The notes under the pieces: model-generated
Databases searched by the model: none
Seen by the model: only the letters and a program-made list of their open reading frames with translations
What the model was told of the DNA's origin: nothing
Position numbers and translations under genes: made by a program
Assembly: GCA_030066195.1 (NCBI GenBank)
Contig: JASJCB010000006.1
Location: 56,527-120,526 of the forward strand
Direction: 5' to 3'
From: Acidobacteriota bacterium
GTDB taxonomy: Bacteria; Acidobacteriota; Holophagae; Acanthopleuribacterales; Acanthopleuribacteraceae
DNA length: 64,000 nucleotides
In this document: positions 18,067-26,114 of the stretch, piece after piece
Layout: every line of letters begins with the position of its first letter
Numbering within the stretch: position 1 is the stretch's first letter

Positions 18067-18095
18067 TTGACATTTTGCGCTAAGATTACTATGTT
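18067..18095 (+). promoter_or_regulatory. Predicted sigma-70 promoter for the IHF/HU gene
   Basis: TTGACA (18067-18072) and TATGTT (18090-18095) with 17 bases between. A direct repeat of TTGCAAAT follows at about 18101-18118 in the leader and might be a regulatory site. Confidence 0.6.
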
Positions 18096-18170
18096 GGTGT
18101 TTGCAAATCCTTGCAAATACGAGCATTGGCCAGAGGTAGGCCCGTTTCTGGATTGAGGGAGCGTGACAAA

Positions 18171-18458
18171 GTGGCAACCACAAAAGCTGACTTGATAGAG
18201 GCCGTCGCACAATCATGCGAAATCAGCAAAAAAGATGCGGAAGTTACGGTGAATACATTTCTGGAATGTATCATCGATTCACTCAACCGAAATGAAGGGG
18301 TTGAGCTTCGCGGGTTCGGTAGTTTCCGGATCAGGGAGCGTGGATCCCGGATTGGTCGCAACCCACGTACGGGTGAGCGAGTTGAGGTGAGTCCGAAAAA
18401 GGTTCCGTATTTCAAAGTTGGTAAGCAGCTCAAAGAGCTTATCAACGGCGATAACTGA
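18171..18458 (+). CDS. Integration host factor / HU family DNA-binding protein
   Basis: A 95-residue DNA-bending protein. It opens with TTKADLIEAVAQ and has the beta-arm signature VELRGFGSFRIRERGSRIGRNPRTGERVEV followed by PKKVPYFKVGKQLKELI, closest to the IHF-beta type. The proline-containing arm (GRNPRTG) inserts in the minor groove. The start is a GTG at 18171 with GGGAG 9 bases upstream; a longer frame from 18111 would add 20 residues absent in this family. It has its own promoter. IHF is also the usual helper at sigma-54 promoters, which occur elsewhere in this window, but a link is not shown. Confidence 0.93.
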   Translation: MATTKADLIEAVAQSCEISKKDAEVTVNTFLECIIDSLNRNEGVELRGFGSFRIRERGSRIGRNPRTGERVEVSPKKVPYFKVGKQLKELINGDN

Positions 18459-18471
18459 TCTTGTGTGGCCG

Positions 18472-18511
18472 GCATGCCGTAGGACCGAAACGCTTCGGGG
18501 CTACGGCATGC
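18472..18511. terminator. Bidirectional hairpin between convergent genes
   Basis: GCATGCCGTAG (18472-18482) and CTACGGCATGC (18501-18511) form a perfect 11-bp stem, extended inside by CCGAA/TTCGG. There is no T-run. The stop codon of the minus-strand gene lies within the right arm. Confidence 0.6.
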
Positions 18512-19619
18512 TGTTAAACCGGTAGACCGGCTCCCCTTCCAGGGTGACGTAACAACGATGTAGGTTACCCGTGAGGCAGGAGTGTACCGGCAGGAAATAC
18601 AACACTTCGCCGATCTCGATCTTATCGAAGAGCTCGGGGGTTACCCGTAGTTTGCCATGCTCTTGAGATAGAGAATACAGCTCGGCGCCCTCCACCGGCT
18701 TCCCCCAACCGTGCTCCTCCCGCGTGACTAATTGTCCGTAGCAGCGTCCACCGTCGGCAGTGGTGATGAATTCCTTGGAGAAGTGCACGGAACCGCCGTA
18801 GATCAGGATATCGCCCCGACGGGGGTATTTGCTCACCACGGGACAAGCCAGGGCCACGGCCACCTGTTCCGGGGTGCAGGAGCCGATACGGCATTGGTCC
18901 AAATCATAGAAGACGAAGTTGCCGGGCCTTATTTCGTCGATGCCTTCGAAGTCGTCGGCCAACGAAGCCGTAGGCGTGTCTCCGACCGAAATTTCGGCTT
19001 GAAAACCATCTGCTTCAAGAGCATTACGAAGCCCGATCATGCGCCGTTTGGTCTCCCGATGGATTGACAGCACTTCTTCGGCGGATGCTGCGTGGTAACT
19101 GTGACCGGCATGGGTCAAAAGCCCCTTAAAATTGAATTTGGATGAAAGGGCAATGCGACGCGCGGTATCCAGCACCGCTGCAGGTTGGTCCCAAGGGATG
19201 CCCGCGCGACCGTAACCCACGTCGATTTTGATCCACAGGGCCACCGGGTGTTGCAGGCGTTCGTCCAGGTATTTGATGGTGTCGTTATGGTCCACCAGCA
19301 GGTTCAACTTGATTCGGCCGGACAAATCGTTGATCAGGTGGGTTTCCAGGCGATTGGCGGGAAAGGCTACCGTGATGTCGTCCCAACCATGCTCGGCAAA
19401 ATAATTCGCCATGGCCAACGAGGACACCGTTATCTTCTCGATCCCGCGGGTCCGAAACCAATCGCCGATCTCTGCCGATTGATGCGTTTTGAAATGGGGC
19501 CTGAAATGTACCCCGGCCCGACCGGCCTTATTGGCCATTTCACGAATATTGCTCAATACTTTGCGACGGTCCAACATCAAGGTCGGTCTGGAGGTTCTGC
19601 GCAGATTGTCCATGTCCAT
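18501..19619 (-). CDS. D-serine dehydratase / D-threonine aldolase family PLP enzyme (DSD1-like)
   Basis: A 372-residue fold-type III PLP enzyme. RPHFKTHQS (about residues 40-48) contains the PLP lysine. GDTPTAS and EIRPGNFVFYDLDQ are conserved family segments. The C-terminal PVHSCLTGNL gives a His-x-Cys pair; in eukaryotic D-serine dehydratase the catalytic zinc is held by His and Cys, whereas D-threonine aldolase has His-x-Asp. This favours a dehydratase-type metal site, so D-serine (or a similar beta-hydroxy D-amino acid) to pyruvate and ammonia is the best guess. It is a single gene convergent to the IHF/HU gene. Length is normal. Confidence 0.88.
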   Translation of the reverse strand: MDMDNLRRTSRPTLMLDRRKVLSNIREMANKAGRAGVHFRPHFKTHQSAEIGDWFRTRGIEKITVSSLAMANYFAEHGWDDITVAFPANRLETHLINDLSGRIKLNLLVDHNDTIKYLDERLQHPVALWIKIDVGYGRAGIPWDQPAAVLDTARRIALSSKFNFKGLLTHAGHSYHAASAEEVLSIHRETKRRMIGLRNALEADGFQAEISVGDTPTASLADDFEGIDEIRPGNFVFYDLDQCRIGSCTPEQVAVALACPVVSKYPRRGDILIYGGSVHFSKEFITTADGGRCYGQLVTREEHGWGKPVEGAELYSLSQEHGKLRVTPELFDKIEIGEVLYFLPVHSCLTGNLHRCYVTLEGEPVYRFNSMP

Positions 19620-20116
19620 GGAGGGACCCCCCTGGAAAAAATTTCACCAACCATAACGCCGTGGGATTCAACTGTCAAGAGCCTCTGGGTTTGGTTTTCG
19701 GTTAGTGAACGCCGCATTTGGATATTTGACTTGACACTATTGACGTCACTGTCTGATCTGAAACATCAGGCCGTAAATTGCGTAGATCTAATTCAGGGGA
19801 CAGGCAAGGGACTTAATACTGAAGCGGTTGTATCTCTCGGTCCCGGAAGTGGGTTGCCCATTTAAGGCTCTTGTTGAAGAGCTGACCATCCGCTGACTGA
19901 GTCAAGGTTTTTAACTCTGACGGTCACAGTTGAGACATTTTTCACCTTAGCCGTGAGGCGGTGAGGAATGTAAATTCCATTCACCATCCCACAATCACTG
20001 GTGATGACTCGGGCGAGATTCAACTCATACATAATCGTGCATGTATGATTGCCTACAATCTCTTCTCTCCCGAGGCTCACCCGAATAGGTCCCCATTCGC
20101 TGCAAGGAGCGCTGCT
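19620..20116. other. Gene-free stretch
   Basis: About 500 bases without a convincing gene, RNA or repeat. The minus strand is open for 138 codons across 19862-20278, but that frame has no clear start signal and is discussed as rejected. Confidence 0.5.
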
Positions 20117-20236
20117 ATGAGCACTGAGAATACCAACATCCCTGAGGAAAAAGCTTCCAGAAAACCCCCGAAGAAACCGGGTCAAGACCATCGAAGCTAT
20201 AATGAATCGGATCAACCTGAAGTCAAACCCCAATAA
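20117..20236 (+). CDS. Possible 39-residue charged small protein
   Basis: Begins MSTENTNIPEEKASRKPP and ends DQPEVKPQ: hydrophilic, rich in Lys, Glu, Pro, probably unstructured, no signal. Support comes from its surroundings: AAGGAG lies 7 bases before the ATG and a hairpin terminator starts 13 bases after the stop. No homologue is recognised. It is opposite the weak 138-codon minus-strand frame; both cannot easily be real. Function unknown. Confidence 0.4.
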   Translation: MSTENTNIPEEKASRKPPKKPGQDHRSYNESDQPEVKPQ

Positions 20237-20248
20237 TGTCGACAGCCG

Positions 20249-20275
20249 GGGATACCGATTGGTATCCCTTATTCT
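20249..20275 (+). terminator. Hairpin terminator after the small open frame
   Basis: GGGATACC (20249-20256), loop GATT, GGTATCCC (20261-20268), then TTATTCT. A perfect 8-bp stem directly after the stop at 20236; it also sits at the 3' end of the convergent GNAT gene. Confidence 0.6.
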
Positions 20276-20823
20276 CACCTTTGGGTACTCTTGGATCCGC
20301 CGCGACCGGGAAAGGCTACTCTACTGAACGGCCAGGACTCGTTGAGCCAACGCTGCAAGGCCCGACGCACCAGCGGTGTTTTGCCCGCATCGTGGAGTTC
20401 TCGGATCGTCCAGAAATAAACCCATGCTTCCGCACCGGGCTTCTCGGCAGGGACGATGTAGACACACCCCAAAACGCGGGTCCCGTCTGTAGACAGCATG
20501 GTGTAGGTAAACGCGCGCCGTGCCCTGTGTTCGCGCATGTGCAGACCGATGTCTCGTTGGTTTTGCTCCGGCGTCAAGTCGTCGGCCGGCCAACCGTCCC
20601 ATTGCAGGGTATCGCGTAAGAAAGCCGCGTTTTGCTTGACAGCTTCAAAGTCCATTACCGCGTGTTGCAGCGTCAAGGGTTCAAGCTTGAACACGGCGTT
20701 CCGCATGCCCTCGGGAACCACGAAATCATCGGCGACAAACGAAGCCTGGCTCCATAGTACGGCGGCAATCATGGTGGTAAGCAAATCGGCCCCCAGGGCA
20801 AAAGAATAGCACGGATGAATCAT
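20275..20823 (-). CDS. GNAT-like N-acetyltransferase
   Basis: A 182-residue protein. The pattern VFKLEPLTLQHAVMDFEAVKQN, RRAFTYTMLSTDGTRVLGCVYIVPAEKPGAEAWVYFWTI and the closing helix TPLVRRALQRWL follows the strand-helix order of GNAT acetyltransferases, with the central beta-4/5 strands in CVYIV and EAWVYFWT. The usual Q/RxxGxG/A acetyl-CoA loop is not evident, so it may be an inactive or divergent member. ATG at 20823 is preferred to an upstream TTG at 20862; GGGAGG is about 12 bases upstream. It is a single gene next to the repeat region. Confidence 0.65.
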   Translation of the reverse strand: MIHPCYSFALGADLLTTMIAAVLWSQASFVADDFVVPEGMRNAVFKLEPLTLQHAVMDFEAVKQNAAFLRDTLQWDGWPADDLTPEQNQRDIGLHMREHRARRAFTYTMLSTDGTRVLGCVYIVPAEKPGAEAWVYFWTIRELHDAGKTPLVRRALQRWLNESWPFSRVAFPGRGGSKSTQR

Positions 20824-21067
20824 GAGCGATTCTTTCCTCCCAAAAACAGGGGAACTCGTCAAAGTCGCGTGTCGATTCCAAAGAAACCGGCATCCCGGTT
20901 CTGCTTCCGTGATCGCCTCTCTAATCGGCGAAAGTGGAAAACATGTTCCACATACACCCCAGTTTCCCGATGCCGAATAGATTTCCCGGTCAAACGGGCG
21001 TCAGTGGTTCGGCTTAAGGGAATATGCATGCTTCGGTGTCTTTATGCAGGTGCTCCAAGGGGGTCTG

Positions 21068-21204
21068 ATTTTTCCACGATCGTGGAAAAATTCGCCAACA
21101 TTTTCCACGATCGTGGAAAAATGAGAAATCGGGCCTGCATCCTGTGGATTAACAGAGTATTAAATTTTGGGATTTAACAGTGTCTTTTCCGCGATCGTGG
21201 AAAA
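21068..21204. repeat. Three TTTTCCACGA-TCGTGGAAAA palindromes
   Basis: Copy 1 is a perfect 24-bp palindrome at 21068-21091, copy 2 a perfect 20-bp palindrome at 21101-21120, and copy 3 at 21185-21204 has one mismatch (CCGCGA in the left arm). Centres are 31 and 84 bp apart. They are too regular to be chance and look like binding sites for a dimeric protein. Confidence 0.85.
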
Positions 21205-21394
21205 AATGAGTTGCAAACTGATTGATCGACACGGATGATTGCATATTTCGGGCGAGCTAACCGCATTTTGATTGACTTTCATGCAAATTATGCCAAAAAT
21301 TTTGTGAGGATTACGTTTACAAATTCTATGATGTACCCCGGTAGGCCGCTATATAAGAATAGTTTGCAAGAAAAAAAATGCAAAATTCCGGGTT

Positions 21395-21781
21395 GAAAAG
21401 GCATGTGTGCAATGGAGTCAAGCCGCCGGCTTAAGTCGATTGCACACCTGCGCAATCGAGTCAATCCGGCGTCTTGGGTCGATTGCACACCTGCGCAATC
21501 GAGTCAATCCGGCGTCTTGGGTCGATTGCACACCTGCGCAATCGAGTCAAGCCGGCGGCTGAAGTCAATTGCACACCTGCGCAATCGAGTCAATCCGCCG
21601 GCTTAAGTCAATTGCACACGTGCGCAATCGAATCAAGTCGGCGTCTTAAGTCAATTGCACACCTGCGCAATCGAATCAAGCCGCCGGCTTAAGTCGATTG
21701 CACACCTGCGCAATGCAGTCAAGCCGCCGGCTTAAGTCGATTGCACACATCTGAAATGGGCTCAAGACACCGGCTTGGGTC
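21395..21781. repeat. Nine 43-bp tandem repeats
   Basis: Exact 43-bp periodicity: units begin at 21395, 21438, 21481, 21524, 21567, 21610, 21653, 21696 and 21739. The first and last units are diverged. Each unit carries an inverted repeat GATTGC-ACACCTGC-GCAATC and, in most, a second one AAGCC-GCC-GGCTT. There are no unique spacers, and 43 is not a multiple of 3, so it is neither a CRISPR array nor a coding repeat. Confidence 0.9.
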
Positions 21782-21887
21782 TGCGCAACCGAATTCAGAA
21801 GACCTCTACTCGCTGATTCGAACGCTTCGGTCGATCACCCGAGCGACTCAATCGGGATGGGGATGCTCTGCCGAGGAAAGATCCTGT

Positions 21888-22883
21888 CTAGATTCGTTGG
21901 ATCATAAAGGTCAGATTGTCGTTTCCGCCCTTCTTTCCCAGGCATTTTTCCAGGATAGCGGCAGCCTGTTCGATCAGGGGAACGGAGGCGTCTTCCAAAA
22001 CATCCTGAATCTCTTCCGGAGAGCAGTTGCTGACCTCGGGTTCGATGCCGTCGGTGGCCATCAGCAGAATATCGCCGGGTTTCACGGTGAAACTGCCCCA
22101 GGTAGGCAGCAGGCGGCCCATTTCCAGGTTCAACGGATGCCACTCTTTGGCCAGTTCCTCCGCGGAAATGGGAAAGGGAATGCCAGCGGTTCGGCCGATG
22201 CCGTCGGTAATTTCCTCGATGGAGGGCAAATCGGCGCGACCGGCCTTGACCTGTTTGTGGATCTTGGTCAATTGGAACAAGATATCGCTCATCTTGTCGT
22301 TATCGTCATAGGTAATTTCGTCGACGATGCCTTCCTTCATCAAGCCGCGCATAAACCGGCGGATCGGCTTGTAGTTGTCGCCCAGAAACAGGCCGTCGTG
22401 AATCTCGATCATTTCCTGCATGTGGCCGTCGCGCAGCCTGTAGAAGCGAGAATCGCCGGTGCTGCAATAGGCAACCGTATCGCCCTTCAAGGCAACCGAG
22501 ATCAGGGTGGTGGAAGCACCTTCACCGAGACCGCCGCGGGGTTCCCGTTTTTCGCGGATTTCCCGGTCCAGGGTCAGGTGGGAAAAAAACAGCCGGCGTG
22601 GGTTGGACCCCTGCATCTCTCCAAAAATTCGCGCGAAATGATCTACGGCATAGTTCGCGGGCATGGCGCCGTAATGGGAATCGGCCAGTAACAGCAGGTC
22701 CACCTGTTGATTGACGTTAATCACGGCCATAGCGTCCTCGTTGCCGTCAACCTTCTTTTTGATGCAGGACTTCCGTCCGGGAGTGATGCCGCCTACTCTC
22801 TTCGGGCCGAATTCGAAAACCTCCGCCTGGTTGGGCTTGACGTAATCCGTGCCGTGGATGGTAAAGGTTTTTTGTCCTTTCAT
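21888..22883 (-). CDS. PP2C-like serine/threonine phosphatase with altered metal motif
   Basis: A 331-residue protein with the PP2C order of motifs: a NEDAMAV segment near the N-terminus, LLLLADSHYG (in place of the usual ADGMGG/DGHGG), GASTTLISVALKGDTVAYCSTGDSRFYRLRDG, LLMATDGIEPEVS and the closing GGNDNLTFMI. The metal-binding aspartates of the first, third and last motifs are kept; the glycine after the first Asp is Ser and GG is replaced by YG. An insert of about 90 residues (DNYKPIRRFMRGLMKEGIVDEITY...) lies before the third motif. ATG at 22883 has GAGGAG 12 bases upstream; a GTG at 22907 is the alternative. It probably removes phosphate from Ser/Thr kinase targets. Confidence 0.8.
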   Translation of the reverse strand: MKGQKTFTIHGTDYVKPNQAEVFEFGPKRVGGITPGRKSCIKKKVDGNEDAMAVINVNQQVDLLLLADSHYGAMPANYAVDHFARIFGEMQGSNPRRLFFSHLTLDREIREKREPRGGLGEGASTTLISVALKGDTVAYCSTGDSRFYRLRDGHMQEMIEIHDGLFLGDNYKPIRRFMRGLMKEGIVDEITYDDNDKMSDILFQLTKIHKQVKAGRADLPSIEEITDGIGRTAGIPFPISAEELAKEWHPLNLEMGRLLPTWGSFTVKPGDILLMATDGIEPEVSNCSPEEIQDVLEDASVPLIEQAAAILEKCLGKKGGNDNLTFMIQRI

Positions 22884-23064
22884 AGGTTCGAAATGCTCCT
22901 CGATCACACAACTTATCAGTTTAACCCAAACACCCCTGAAACGAGCCGGCGAAATATGACATGAAACTGCTGCCGGGCACTTGAATGAAAGGCCGGTTTT
23001 GAATGTTAATTCGTGTCAAGCTTTTGTCGATTCCTCCGATAGGACTAGGGAACAGGAGGTGGCA

Positions 23065-23514
23065 ATGAGTCGTTCCACGCGACTATCGACCGCGGCGCAT
23101 ATCATGATGTATTTGTCTTGGAATGAAGGTGATCGCGTTCGCATCGATGATATTGCCATAAGCGCGAAGGCAAATCCGTCACGTTTAAGGCAACTGTGCA
23201 GCCTGTTGGCGCAAGCCGGGTTCATCCGCTCATTCAAGGGAGCCAAGGGCGGAATCGAATTAGCGATTCCCCCGGAACAAATATCGCTGTATGACTTGTG
23301 TCTCGCGATCGATGATCTCAATTTTTTTGCGCTGACGCCACATGACGCCAATCGAAAGTGCCCTATCGGCGCCACTATCGGGAGTATACTCGACCGGCTA
23401 TACCAAGATTACAACAACATCTTTACGGAGTATCTGCGCGCTACCAGCGTGATGGACCTTTTGGAGATGTCGAACGAGGAAAATGCCGCCGCACTTGCCG
23501 GAAAAACGGCGTAG
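23065..23514 (+). CDS. Rrf2 family transcriptional regulator
   Basis: A 149-residue regulator. The winged helix-turn-helix is in SRSTRLSTAAHIMMYL...IAISAKANPSRLRQLCSLLAQAGFIRSFKGAKGGIELAIPPEQISLYDLCLAID, the Rrf2 hallmark with the GxxGG wing. Only one cysteine of the usual effector region is present (RKCPIG), so it probably does not hold an iron-sulfur cluster like IscR or NsrR. The ATG at 23065 has AGGAGG 5-6 bases upstream, an excellent ribosome site. It is followed 69 bases later by the LRV repeat gene. Target genes are unknown. Confidence 0.9.
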   Translation: MSRSTRLSTAAHIMMYLSWNEGDRVRIDDIAISAKANPSRLRQLCSLLAQAGFIRSFKGAKGGIELAIPPEQISLYDLCLAIDDLNFFALTPHDANRKCPIGATIGSILDRLYQDYNNIFTEYLRATSVMDLLEMSNEENAAALAGKTA

Positions 23515-23583
23515 CGGTTTTTTACTCATATCAGCCGATTTGTGGTTTAATGTTGTCTAATGAACCTTTGGGGAAGGTAGTTG

Positions 23584-24393
23584 ATGGCGCGTGACGACGA
23601 GCTTTGGAAATCTTGGATGCGGTTATGCAAAGACCCGCGCACCAGTGCGGAGCTTTTGGAGAAGGCCGCTTACTGGGAGTCGATCAACGATCCCAATCAC
23701 TACGAGATTCGTCTGGCCATTGCCCGCCACCGCACAACCACGTCGGATCTTCTGACCAAGCTCTCCATGATCAAACACCTGGCCATTCAAATATCGGTAG
23801 CGGGTCATCCCAACCTCAGTGAAAAAACTGCCGTCAAAATTCTCAAGAGTCAATTACGCGAATTACGGCGGGCCCTGGCGGGTAATCCCAAGATTCCCTT
23901 GTTCGTCATGGAGAAACTGGCCAAAGACTATAAAGATGTCCGCGTTCGCCTGGCCAAAAACGTTGCCATCCCCAGAAGCCTCATGATGAAAATCGCCTCC
24001 GAGCGTGATCCGCAAATTCGCATCGCGCTGACAAAAAACCAGAGCTTGCACCATTCCATTCTGGAGCGCTTGAGCAAGGATAAAGATGTGGCAGTGCGTC
24101 TGGCCGTGGTCGATTCTGAGAGCATTCCCATTTCCGGGTTGCGGGAAATGGCCGGGGACCCCTCGGACAAAGTTCGCGAGGCCGTCTTCAACCGCGCCAT
24201 GGACGACTTCCCCACTGATGTCGAGTTATTTCGCATTCTGGCGAAGGGTAAGAAAAGCGTTCTGGCCCAAGACGCCAAGGCTCACCTGGATCATCTGTTG
24301 ACCGCGGAACACGTTGAGGCCGTCTCGGAAGAGGGGATTGACGACGGCTCGCCCATGAGTTTCGGCGACGATATGGACGCTACCTTGTCTTAG
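23584..24393 (+). CDS. Leucine-rich-repeat-variant (LRV/HEAT-like) protein
   Basis: A 269-residue soluble protein made of about seven helical repeats of 20-25 residues, each with an [IV]RLA(I/K)xxxxIPxxxLxxLAxDKD-like pattern: YEIRLAIARHRTTTSDLLTKLS, RRALAGNPKIPLFVMEKLAKDYKDVRVRLAKNVAIPRSLMMKIA, QIRIALTKNQSLHHSILERLSKDKDVAVRLAV. This is the LRV/HEAT type used for protein binding. The acidic C-terminus (EEGIDDGSPMSFGDDMDATLS) looks disordered. Its last 14 bases overlap the convergent holB gene. No enzymatic motif; partner unknown. Confidence 0.8.
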   Translation: MARDDELWKSWMRLCKDPRTSAELLEKAAYWESINDPNHYEIRLAIARHRTTTSDLLTKLSMIKHLAIQISVAGHPNLSEKTAVKILKSQLRELRRALAGNPKIPLFVMEKLAKDYKDVRVRLAKNVAIPRSLMMKIASERDPQIRIALTKNQSLHHSILERLSKDKDVAVRLAVVDSESIPISGLREMAGDPSDKVREAVFNRAMDDFPTDVELFRILAKGKKSVLAQDAKAHLDHLLTAEHVEAVSEEGIDDGSPMSFGDDMDATLS

Positions 24394-25402
24394 CCAGCCG
24401 TTGCTTCAGGGTTCGTTCCGCTTTTTCCCGAAGACCCAGACCGCTGACGCTTTGGGTGTTGAACCATAATCCCTGGTTCAGGTGCAGGCGGCGCTTGCCC
24501 TGCAATCGCACCAATTCTTCCCAGGTCTCCCGCCAGTGAGCGGCATCGGCGCGACCCGCCAACTCAATCATTTCCCCGGCGAAATCACTGAAGAAATGCT
24601 GGGGTTGGAAACCGTTGGCCAGTAGCGTCAATTCACGAACGGTAGCCATGAGGTGATCTTGGAAACGGGGCCAGATGATTTTGTCGCGCTGGATGTCCTG
24701 GAAATAATCCAGGGCATGCCCCTCGTCCAACATCAAACGCAGCCAGGTCATGGCGCGCCGTACATCCTCCCGGAAAATATCCCAGGCTTCCTCGTCTGTC
24801 TCGAGCTGACGGAAACTGATGGCGGCCAACCGTCGAGCCAGGGCCTCTTGTTTGTTGAACTTTTGGGTGAGGATGCGGGTTTTGTCGTCCTCGGTGAGAC
24901 TTTGGAAGGCCATCTTCTGGCAGCGGGAGCGAATGGTGGCCAACAGCGCCTTGACGTCGGAGGCAATCAGGATGAAATACACGTACTCCGGTGGTTCTTC
25001 CAGTGATTTCAGGAACGCGTTGGCGGCTTCTTCGCGAAAACGTTCGGTGCCGTCGATGACGATACAGCGGCAGCGAGCCTCGAAGGGCCGAAAATGCAGG
25101 TTCTCGGAGATCTCGCGGACCTGGTCCACCTTGATATCGTTGCCGTCCGGGGCGATCTCTTTATAATCCGGATGGTTGCCGCTGTCGAATTTATGGCAAT
25201 GACCGCATTCGCCGCAACCCGTCCGCTTCTCACATAACATGGCGCGGGAGAGGCACTGAGCCGTCAGCCTTTTGCCGATGCCGTGCGGACCGTAGAACAA
25301 AAGGCCGTGGTGCAGGTTGTTCTTCTCTACCATGCGGCTGAGAATTTTCTTCAGTCGGTCGTGGCCGTATACCGAATCAAACAAGAGCGGCCACCCATTC
25401 AT
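24380..25402 (-). CDS. holB: DNA polymerase III delta' subunit
   Basis: A 340-residue clamp-loader subunit. The N-terminal FDSVYGHDRLKKIL and HHGLLFYGPHGIGKR (P-loop with Lys but Arg for the last Thr/Ser, common in delta'), the four-cysteine zinc module CGECGHCHKF (about residues 63-72), VREISENLHFRPFEARCRCIVIDGTERFREEAANAFLKSLEEPPEYVYFILIA with the SRC motif IRSRCQ define the family. With tau/gamma and delta it loads the beta sliding clamp. Its start overlaps the tmk stop by 26 bases, the common tmk-holB order. The 3' end overlaps the LRV gene on the other strand. Confidence 0.93.
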   Translation of the reverse strand: MNGWPLLFDSVYGHDRLKKILSRMVEKNNLHHGLLFYGPHGIGKRLTAQCLSRAMLCEKRTGCGECGHCHKFDSGNHPDYKEIAPDGNDIKVDQVREISENLHFRPFEARCRCIVIDGTERFREEAANAFLKSLEEPPEYVYFILIASDVKALLATIRSRCQKMAFQSLTEDDKTRILTQKFNKQEALARRLAAISFRQLETDEEAWDIFREDVRRAMTWLRLMLDEGHALDYFQDIQRDKIIWPRFQDHLMATVRELTLLANGFQPQHFFSDFAGEMIELAGRADAAHWRETWEELVRLQGKRRLHLNQGLWFNTQSVSGLGLREKAERTLKQRLAKTR

Positions 25403-26033
25403 CCACGTGATGACGAATATCCGCGGCCACTAAATCCGGTTCGCGGCCCGCATCGATGATAGTGAATCGATCGGGGTCGGCCTCGGCAATTTTCAGGAAG
25501 GACTCCCGAACGCGATAATGGAAGGCCATGTCTTCGTCCTCGAAACGTCCCTCGGTATGCACCAGATCTTCGTCCACGTTGCGCTGACGGGCGCGTTGCA
25601 AACCAACTTCGGGATCCAGGTCGAGTAATATGGTTAGATCGGGCTGCAAGCCGCCGGTACCCAATCGGAAGATATTGTTCAAATCATCTCGGCCGATGCC
25701 GCGCGCCGCGCCCTGATAGGCCACGGTTGAGTCTTGATAGCGATCGGAGACTACCCAAATACCTTGGGCAAGTTGCGGCTGGATCACTTCGGCATGATGC
25801 TGGGCGCGATCGGCCAGATAGAGTAGAGCTTCACAAACGGGCGTCATGCGCGTATGTCCGGGGTCCAACAAAATCTTGCGGATCTTTTGCCCGATCGCGG
25901 TACCGCCCGGCTGTTTGGTGATCAGGCAGGGAATGCCTTGAGCCCTCAGGTACTCGCCCAACATGCGGTGTTGCGTCGTTTTGCCGCAACCCTCGATCCC
26001 TTCCAATGTAATAAAACGTCCACGTTTCTCCAT
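25377..26033 (-). CDS. tmk: Thymidylate kinase
   Basis: A 218-residue enzyme phosphorylating dTMP to dTDP. P-loop EGIEGCGKTTQ (residues 11-21), the DRY motif SDRYQDSTVAYQG (about 95-107) and a LID region GRFEDEDMAFHYRVRESF are all present. FITLEG at the N-terminus and KQPGGTAIGQKIR, which carries the usual EPGGT-like loop with Gln for Glu, are typical. The ATG at 26033 begins with MEKRGRFITLEG. It overlaps holB downstream by 26 bases. Length is normal. Confidence 0.95.
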   Translation of the reverse strand: MEKRGRFITLEGIEGCGKTTQHRMLGEYLRAQGIPCLITKQPGGTAIGQKIRKILLDPGHTRMTPVCEALLYLADRAQHHAEVIQPQLAQGIWVVSDRYQDSTVAYQGAARGIGRDDLNNIFRLGTGGLQPDLTILLDLDPEVGLQRARQRNVDEDLVHTEGRFEDEDMAFHYRVRESFLKIAEADPDRFTIIDAGREPDLVAADIRHHVDEWVAALV

Positions 26034-26114
26034 AGCACCTGCATCTTATCATGCACCGCTCACGGGCAGAAGTGAAAAGCCCCTTGAAGCTTGAGGCCGG
26101 GAGCTTGAAGCTTG

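Larger units (their letters stand above)
20824..21887. other. Gene-free kilobase with palindromes, DnaA-box-like words and tandem repeats
   Basis: No gene is supported in 1,064 bases. From left to right it holds TGTTCCACA (about 20944), two perfect and one imperfect TTTTCCACGA/TCGTGGAAAA palindromes (21068-21204), TGTGGATTA followed by an A/T-rich run (about 21142-21180), and nine 43-bp direct repeats. The arrangement resembles an origin, partition or iteron region. Confidence 0.55.

Noticed and set aside
19862..20278. 138-codon open frame on the minus strand
   Set aside because: No ribosome site or family match, and it runs through a hairpin terminator and opposite the better-supported small frame at 20117. 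It could be a remnant but is not supported as a gene.
21403..21692. Short open frames inside the 43-bp repeats
   Set aside because: The repeat length is not a multiple of three, so the repeated peptides change frame from unit to unit; not coding.
21395..21781. CRISPR array
   Set aside because: Units are contiguous 43-bp repeats without variable spacers and no cas gene is present.
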